Assembly: GCA_910577285.1 (NCBI GenBank)
Contig: CAJTLO010000006.1
Location: forward strand, 95,072-159,071
Direction of reading: 5' to 3'
Source of the DNA: an uncultured Rikenellaceae bacterium
Lineage (GTDB): Bacteria > Bacteroidota > Bacteroidia > Bacteroidales > Rikenellaceae
DNA: 64,000 bases
Below the pieces are notes generated by a model. It searched no databases. It worked only from the letters and a program-made list of their open reading frames with translations, and was not told the DNA's origin. The position numbers and the translations under genes were made by a program. Of this stretch, positions 60,649 to 64,000 are shown in pieces. Numbering within the stretch: the stretch's first letter is position 1; every line of letters starts with the position of its first letter.

Positions 60649-61266
60649 ATATTACAATATTGTTCAGACAATCACTGACTGAAGGTGTAAAAAAAACATC
60701 TGCACCCCAAGTGGTGAAGATTTCACCTCAAGTCACAACAAGATACACAATCAGTCGAATATCGTTACACCCCAAGAAAAGGTTTTTGACTACTTTTGTA
60801 TAAAGAGTTATTTGACAGCGCCGTCCTGCAAATCGCTGAAATTCGCACGGTTGCCAGATCGTTGCCTCTGTTTCTTAAATACTCCGCTAAAAGTTTATTC
60901 CTCAATAGGTTGTGTTAAACCGATGAGAATCTAAAATAGATTCAATCATCAAGTGTCCATGAACAGTGAGCTGTTGTATATTTTGAGGTTAGATAATGTT
61001 AATTGCCGGATTTTTATTTTGAGTAAAAGATTGTATTTTCATTCATTATGTGACAGAACAATGATAGAACTGTTAACTTGATGAGGTGTTGCTGTGCAAT
61101 TTCGGAGTAATAACCGCAGCCTGTATGCCGTTCCAGATTTAGCCATTTCCTTTGGTAGCGACCAGCCGATGCCGCCGGAAAGAATATCCGCAAGGTTTGC
61201 GTAGCAACTTGCATGACCTTGCGGATTTCTTTCGGCGGCAATACCTTTGCGGACAAAGGGAATGGC
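60649..61266. other. Intergenic region with a large inverted repeat
   Basis: No intact gene is called. GCCGCCGGAAAGAATATCCG (from 61171) to 61196 is complementary to 61216-61239 with one extra A-T base pair left unpaired, giving a stem of about 24 bp. The 19-base loop itself contains TTGC-GTA-GCAA. It lies 30 bases past the end of the mobilization operon on the minus strand but has no T-run. A minus-strand frame (61014-61256) overlaps it. Confidence 0.65.
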
Positions 61267-61920
61267 TTATTTGTTTTTCAGCCGGGAGGCGTTCTCGTTC
61301 AGACGATCGGCTTCCCGTTTTTTGCGCCTTGCTTGTTCTTCTAACTGCACTTTGCGCTGTATGCTTCGTTCGTATTCTTCGATATCTCTTTTCATCTCTC
61401 GGATTTTTGCGTTATCCCGGTTCAGTTCGAATAATTCTTCCAGTTCGGCAATGCGTTCGGGTGTCGCTTCGCCTTTCATTTTGAGGTAGCGGTATTTCAG
61501 GCCGTTGTCGATGCGGTCGTAGTTCGGTTTCGCAGTCCAATACAGCATCGTACATAGCAGGACAATTGTCGTCATCATTCCTATCATCGTCCAGAATATT
61601 CCTTTCGATTCGATGGCGAGCGATATTCTGTGCTGCACGATTCTCGGCGGCAATTCGGCGGGGATTTCGATTGCATCGACAGATGTTTGCAGATTGTCTA
61701 TACCGTTCTGCGCCTTTGCGTTGCTCTGTTCGATGCTTTCCAATCGTCCGGCAAGCTGGGTTATTATTGCCCGTTGCTGTTCTTGTTCGGCATGGATGAT
61801 TTGTTCTATTCGTTGCGGCCAATCCGTATCGGTTGATTGATTATTCTTCGCCGACAGTTCGGTTTTGATGGTTTTGACCATTGTCTCCTTGAAGTCTTCG
61901 TACATTTCGTAAGACATCAT
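61267..61920 (-). CDS. Membrane coiled-coil protein of the mobilization operon
   Basis: The 217-residue protein has a soluble N-terminal part (residues 1-100, Gln-rich with coiled-coil tendency), one transmembrane helix (GIFWTMIGMMTTIVLLCTMLYW, about 108-129) and a long charged C-terminal coiled coil (RIAELEELFELNRDNAKIRE to the end). Proteins of this design follow the relaxase gene in Bacteroides mobilizable elements and are often called mobilization protein C; an anchoring role at the mating channel is possible. It starts 17 bases after the relaxase stop. Confidence 0.75.
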   Translation of the reverse strand: MMSYEMYEDFKETMVKTIKTELSAKNNQSTDTDWPQRIEQIIHAEQEQQRAIITQLAGRLESIEQSNAKAQNGIDNLQTSVDAIEIPAELPPRIVQHRISLAIESKGIFWTMIGMMTTIVLLCTMLYWTAKPNYDRIDNGLKYRYLKMKGEATPERIAELEELFELNRDNAKIREMKRDIEEYERSIQRKVQLEEQARRKKREADRLNENASRLKNK

Positions 61921-61937
61921 AGTTGCTTGTTTTAGGG

Positions 61938-63020
61938 TTATAATTTCATTTTGGGTTTGTTCGCTTTTCGGTCTCGCAGTTTGCGTTTCTGCTCCATGGC
62001 CGCTATCGCCATTGCTTCGGCAACGGTGTTGAGCAGTGCCGTGATGCGGGCGATATGTTCTTCGGGACTTTCGCCAGGCTTGCGTTGGAGTTGAGCTGCC
62101 GACAATCCGACAGGCGAATCATTGGGCGGTAATGGCAATGTTCCGATATTGCCGCCGAAGTTTATCGAACCGGCATCCGCTTGGCCCTTATTTCCTCCAC
62201 CGCCCATAGTGCCGAATAGGTCGGTGTATGACGACCGATAATTGCCTATGGCCGCATGGAATCCCTTTGCGAGCGTCGTCCGATATCGGGTTTGCAGCTG
62301 AGCCTGTGCAAAGTGTCGGTTCAGCTTCGAGTAGCTGAATTGCCGGTCTATCTTCGACCCTGAAAACTCCAATCTGTTCTTGCAGAACAATACTCCTTGC
62401 TTTTGATTGGTCGAGCCGCAATACTTATAGCGCATACTAATACCTCGTTCTTTCAGCCGAAGCTCTAAATCACTCCAACTGCCGCACTTAGGTAAATTCG
62501 TTTTGATTGCGTCGTATATTTCGTACTTCGTTTTGTCGGGTTCTCGCAAGCGTTCCCGACGTACAGATTCTTTGCTCGGCGCAAGATGCAATCCGTATTT
62601 CTCGGTCAATACGCGACAAACCTTTGCATTGCGGATTTTAATGTTTCTGTCCGATATGGTCTGTCCGTTGTTTCCTACCCGATTATAGACCAGATGACAA
62701 TGCGGATGCGGTTGGTCGAGGTGGCGCACCAGCAGGTATTGGGTATCGGTAATTCCCATGTGCAGCATATACTCTTTGGCAATATCCAGCATCAGAGCGT
62801 CAGTCATTCGCACGCCGTCTTTCGGAGAAAACGAAAGGGATATATGTCCGACGGCATTTCTCAACCGCAGATTTAATAGTGTTTGGTCTTTGAAGTCTTG
62901 TACCATCTCCCGAACATTCGGCGGGGTTACTCCATCAGTTGCCAATATTCGCGATTGTTCTTTCATTACATAGCCGACTGTTCCGGCGAATGACGACCCG
63001 GCGATGATTTTACCTATCAT
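61938..63020 (-). CDS. Relaxase/mobilization nuclease
   Basis: The relaxase nicks oriT and leads the strand into the recipient. The 360-residue protein has the MobA/VirD2-like N-terminal domain: IIAGSSFAGTVGYVMKE with Tyr17 a possible nucleophile, HISLSFSPKDG, and the three-His metal motif VRHLDQPHPHCHLVYNRV. The C-terminal 150 residues are low in conserved features, with a Gly/Asn-rich segment (about 270-300). It overlaps the RHH accessory gene by 11 bases. The length and pattern match relaxases of Bacteroides mobilizable transposons. Confidence 0.93.
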   Translation of the reverse strand: MIGKIIAGSSFAGTVGYVMKEQSRILATDGVTPPNVREMVQDFKDQTLLNLRLRNAVGHISLSFSPKDGVRMTDALMLDIAKEYMLHMGITDTQYLLVRHLDQPHPHCHLVYNRVGNNGQTISDRNIKIRNAKVCRVLTEKYGLHLAPSKESVRRERLREPDKTKYEIYDAIKTNLPKCGSWSDLELRLKERGISMRYKYCGSTNQKQGVLFCKNRLEFSGSKIDRQFSYSKLNRHFAQAQLQTRYRTTLAKGFHAAIGNYRSSYTDLFGTMGGGGNKGQADAGSINFGGNIGTLPLPPNDSPVGLSAAQLQRKPGESPEEHIARITALLNTVAEAMAIAAMEQKRKLRDRKANKPKMKL

Positions 63021-63369
63021 CGCGAAGATTCCTTAACAAGCCCTCAATACTTGCCACAATAGCCGCATGTCGGGACACTATTCCTGTAAATCCTTTTGTA
63101 TGGGCAAGGCGGGTAAGTTGGTTCAGGTTGCGGGCCATGCCTTTGAGTTGGGACATGAAGTCGAGATGTTCGCAGCACAAACGCTCGCGCACATGACCGG
63201 CGGCAATCAGCTGGCGGAGGACTTCGGCTGTTCCATGACCGGAGGTGCGGACAAGCGATTTCAGTTTGAAGTAATGTTCGGCATCGAGCCGTAACGATAA
63301 CAGGTATTTCTTGCGGCGGCCCTCGCTTATGGCAGGTCGCCCGCCTTTGTGAATCGGTATTTGTTTCAT
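63010..63369 (-). CDS. Mobilization accessory protein, RHH/MobC type
   Basis: The 119-residue basic protein starts KQIPIHKGGRPAISEGRRKK, then KYLLSLRLDAEHYFKLKSLV as in a ribbon-helix-helix, and ends with the MobC pattern LKGMARNLNQLTRLAHTKGF. Such proteins bind oriT and bring in the relaxase. ATG 63369 is preferred over the longer frame. The inverted repeat at 63425-63443 just upstream is a candidate binding site. Confidence 0.9.
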   Translation of the reverse strand: MKQIPIHKGGRPAISEGRRKKYLLSLRLDAEHYFKLKSLVRTSGHGTAEVLRQLIAAGHVRERLCCEHLDFMSQLKGMARNLNQLTRLAHTKGFTGIVSRHAAIVASIEGLLRNLRDDR

Positions 63370-63424
63370 GGGTTGTTTCGTATTGATAGACCAACGGGAT
63401 GTTGCCACCGAACAGCGGCGGCAC

Positions 63425-63443
63425 GTTTTTGTACTACAAAAAC
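63425..63443. other. Inverted repeat, candidate oriT element
   Basis: GTTTTTGT and ACAAAAAC form a perfect 8-bp inverted repeat with a 3-base spacer, 56 bases upstream of the RHH mobilization gene. Position and AT-rich arms fit an oriT inverted repeat, but no nic site is recognised. Confidence 0.4.
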
Positions 63444-63513
63444 ACAAACTTGCCTTACTGATTGATAGAAAATCCGACCCGCTCCGAAGAGCCGGAGCAG
63501 GCCGGATGAAATG

Positions 63514-63813
63514 CTACCTCGGTCGTCGTTTGCGGACGACGTAATCGACGGCTTCGCGTTCTTTCTGTTCGGCCGTCCTGACAGGATTTTGCAGCAGCCA
63601 CCGTTCCAACTCCTCGCGGTTGAAATAGATGTGCTTGCCGTGGGGCTTGAAATGGGGGATTCGCCCTTGGTGGGTAAGCTTGTACATGTAGGTCCTCGAC
63701 AGCCCCGTGAATTCGCATGCTTCGGCGAAGTTCAAGACCGTCTTTTGTCCCCGAAGCAGTTGTTCGATGCGGTCGAGCCGTTGCTCGACGGTTGTGTTTT
63801 CACTCATAATCAT
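63514..63813 (-). CDS. Excisionase-like HTH protein
   Basis: The 99-residue protein has a coiled N-terminus (TVEQRLDRIEQLLRGQ) and a MerR-like excisionase domain (LNFAEACEFTGLSRTYMYKL, HGKHIYFNREELERWLLQNP). Proteins of this type guide integrases or regulate mobile elements; they are common at the start of mobilization modules in Bacteroidota. Two ATG are possible (63813 and 63807). It is followed on the minus strand by a weak hairpin (63481-63498). Confidence 0.88.
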   Translation of the reverse strand: MIMSENTTVEQRLDRIEQLLRGQKTVLNFAEACEFTGLSRTYMYKLTHQGRIPHFKPHGKHIYFNREELERWLLQNPVRTAEQKEREAVDYVVRKRRPR

Positions 63814-64000
63814 TCTGTTTTAGCGTTCAATTTCTTGCATCTTTTCTCGCCTCGGCATAGCACGTGCAAGCACGTCTCTGCGCTCGGCTTATCGAAAAGG
63901 TTTGATACAAGGCGTTGCGCAACGCTCGTGATGTAATTACGAGTGCAAATTAAATTCAACGAAAAGCTGTCCGCATTGGCTGCCCATGTTTCGACATTTT
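63814..64000. other. End of the window, no gene seen
   Basis: About 190 bases upstream of the excisionase-like gene, probably containing its promoter. The expected integrase of the element would lie beyond the window. Confidence 0.4.

Noticed and set aside
61014..61256. 80-codon minus-strand frame after the mobilization operon
   Set aside because: Half of it is the inverted repeat, and the rest has no recognisable features; treated as a DNA element rather than a gene.

Overview
The window looks like a chromosomal segment of a gut Bacteroidota, most likely Alistipes or a close Rikenellaceae relative. The reasons are GC-rich housekeeping genes, promoters of the Bacteroidota type (-7 box TAnnTTTG, sometimes with a TTG/TTTG about 18 to 20 bases upstream), A-rich rather than Shine-Dalgarno leaders, a Bacteroides-type tryptophanase, an HtpG with the Bacteroidota coiled-coil insert, and typical gene sets (DUF5689 lipoproteins, LptE next to a sigma-54 activator). 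Genus is inferred; no rRNA is present.

Positions 1 to about 38.8 kb are ordinary core genome: htpG end, panB, an SpoU methylase, a K+-dependent membrane pyrophosphatase, an outer-membrane barrel protein, a 205-bp tandem repeat, then secG / TPR protein / lptE / sigma-54 activator, a membrane HU-like protein, arginine decarboxylase, lysC-lysA, an outer-membrane receptor-like protein with two DUF5689 lipoproteins, obgE, era, a lipoprotein, sdaA, tRNA-Arg(CCT), the yceD-rpmF-plsX-fabH operon, aroA-aroC, lptB, recQ, tnaA, rsmA, yjbR, an imperfect ~70-bp intergenic repeat, an LA_2272-type surface repeat protein and a cold-shock protein.

From about 39.0 kb base composition drops and a defense island begins. 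Module A (39.07-49.83 kb) is HTH regulator, two different tandem hsdM genes, hsdS, a tyrosine recombinase, a second partial hsdS in the same orientation, hsdR, and a GmrSD-like (DUF262) restriction gene. A HipB-HipS-HipT tripartite toxin-antitoxin set follows on the minus strand (50.2-51.7 kb). Module B (52.0-60.4 kb), still more AT-rich, is a paralogous HTH regulator, hsdM, hsdS, prrC (anticodon nuclease), hsdR and an unknown gene. Its order hsdM-hsdS-prrC-hsdR is that of the Escherichia coli prr locus, and its hsdS is split by a run of ten G, strongly suggesting on/off phase variation. Its spacer also has a 12-bp tandem repeat like the one that changes EcoR124 specificity.

An AlbA_2-type pseudogene and a mobilization region (excisionase-like protein, RHH accessory protein, relaxase, membrane coiled-coil protein) close the window, so at least the right part belongs to a mobilizable element continuing past 64 kb. 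The most interesting biology is the pair of type I systems with two different apparent ways of changing DNA specificity (recombinase-linked cassette in A, homopolymer slippage in B), one of them tied to a suicide tRNA nuclease.
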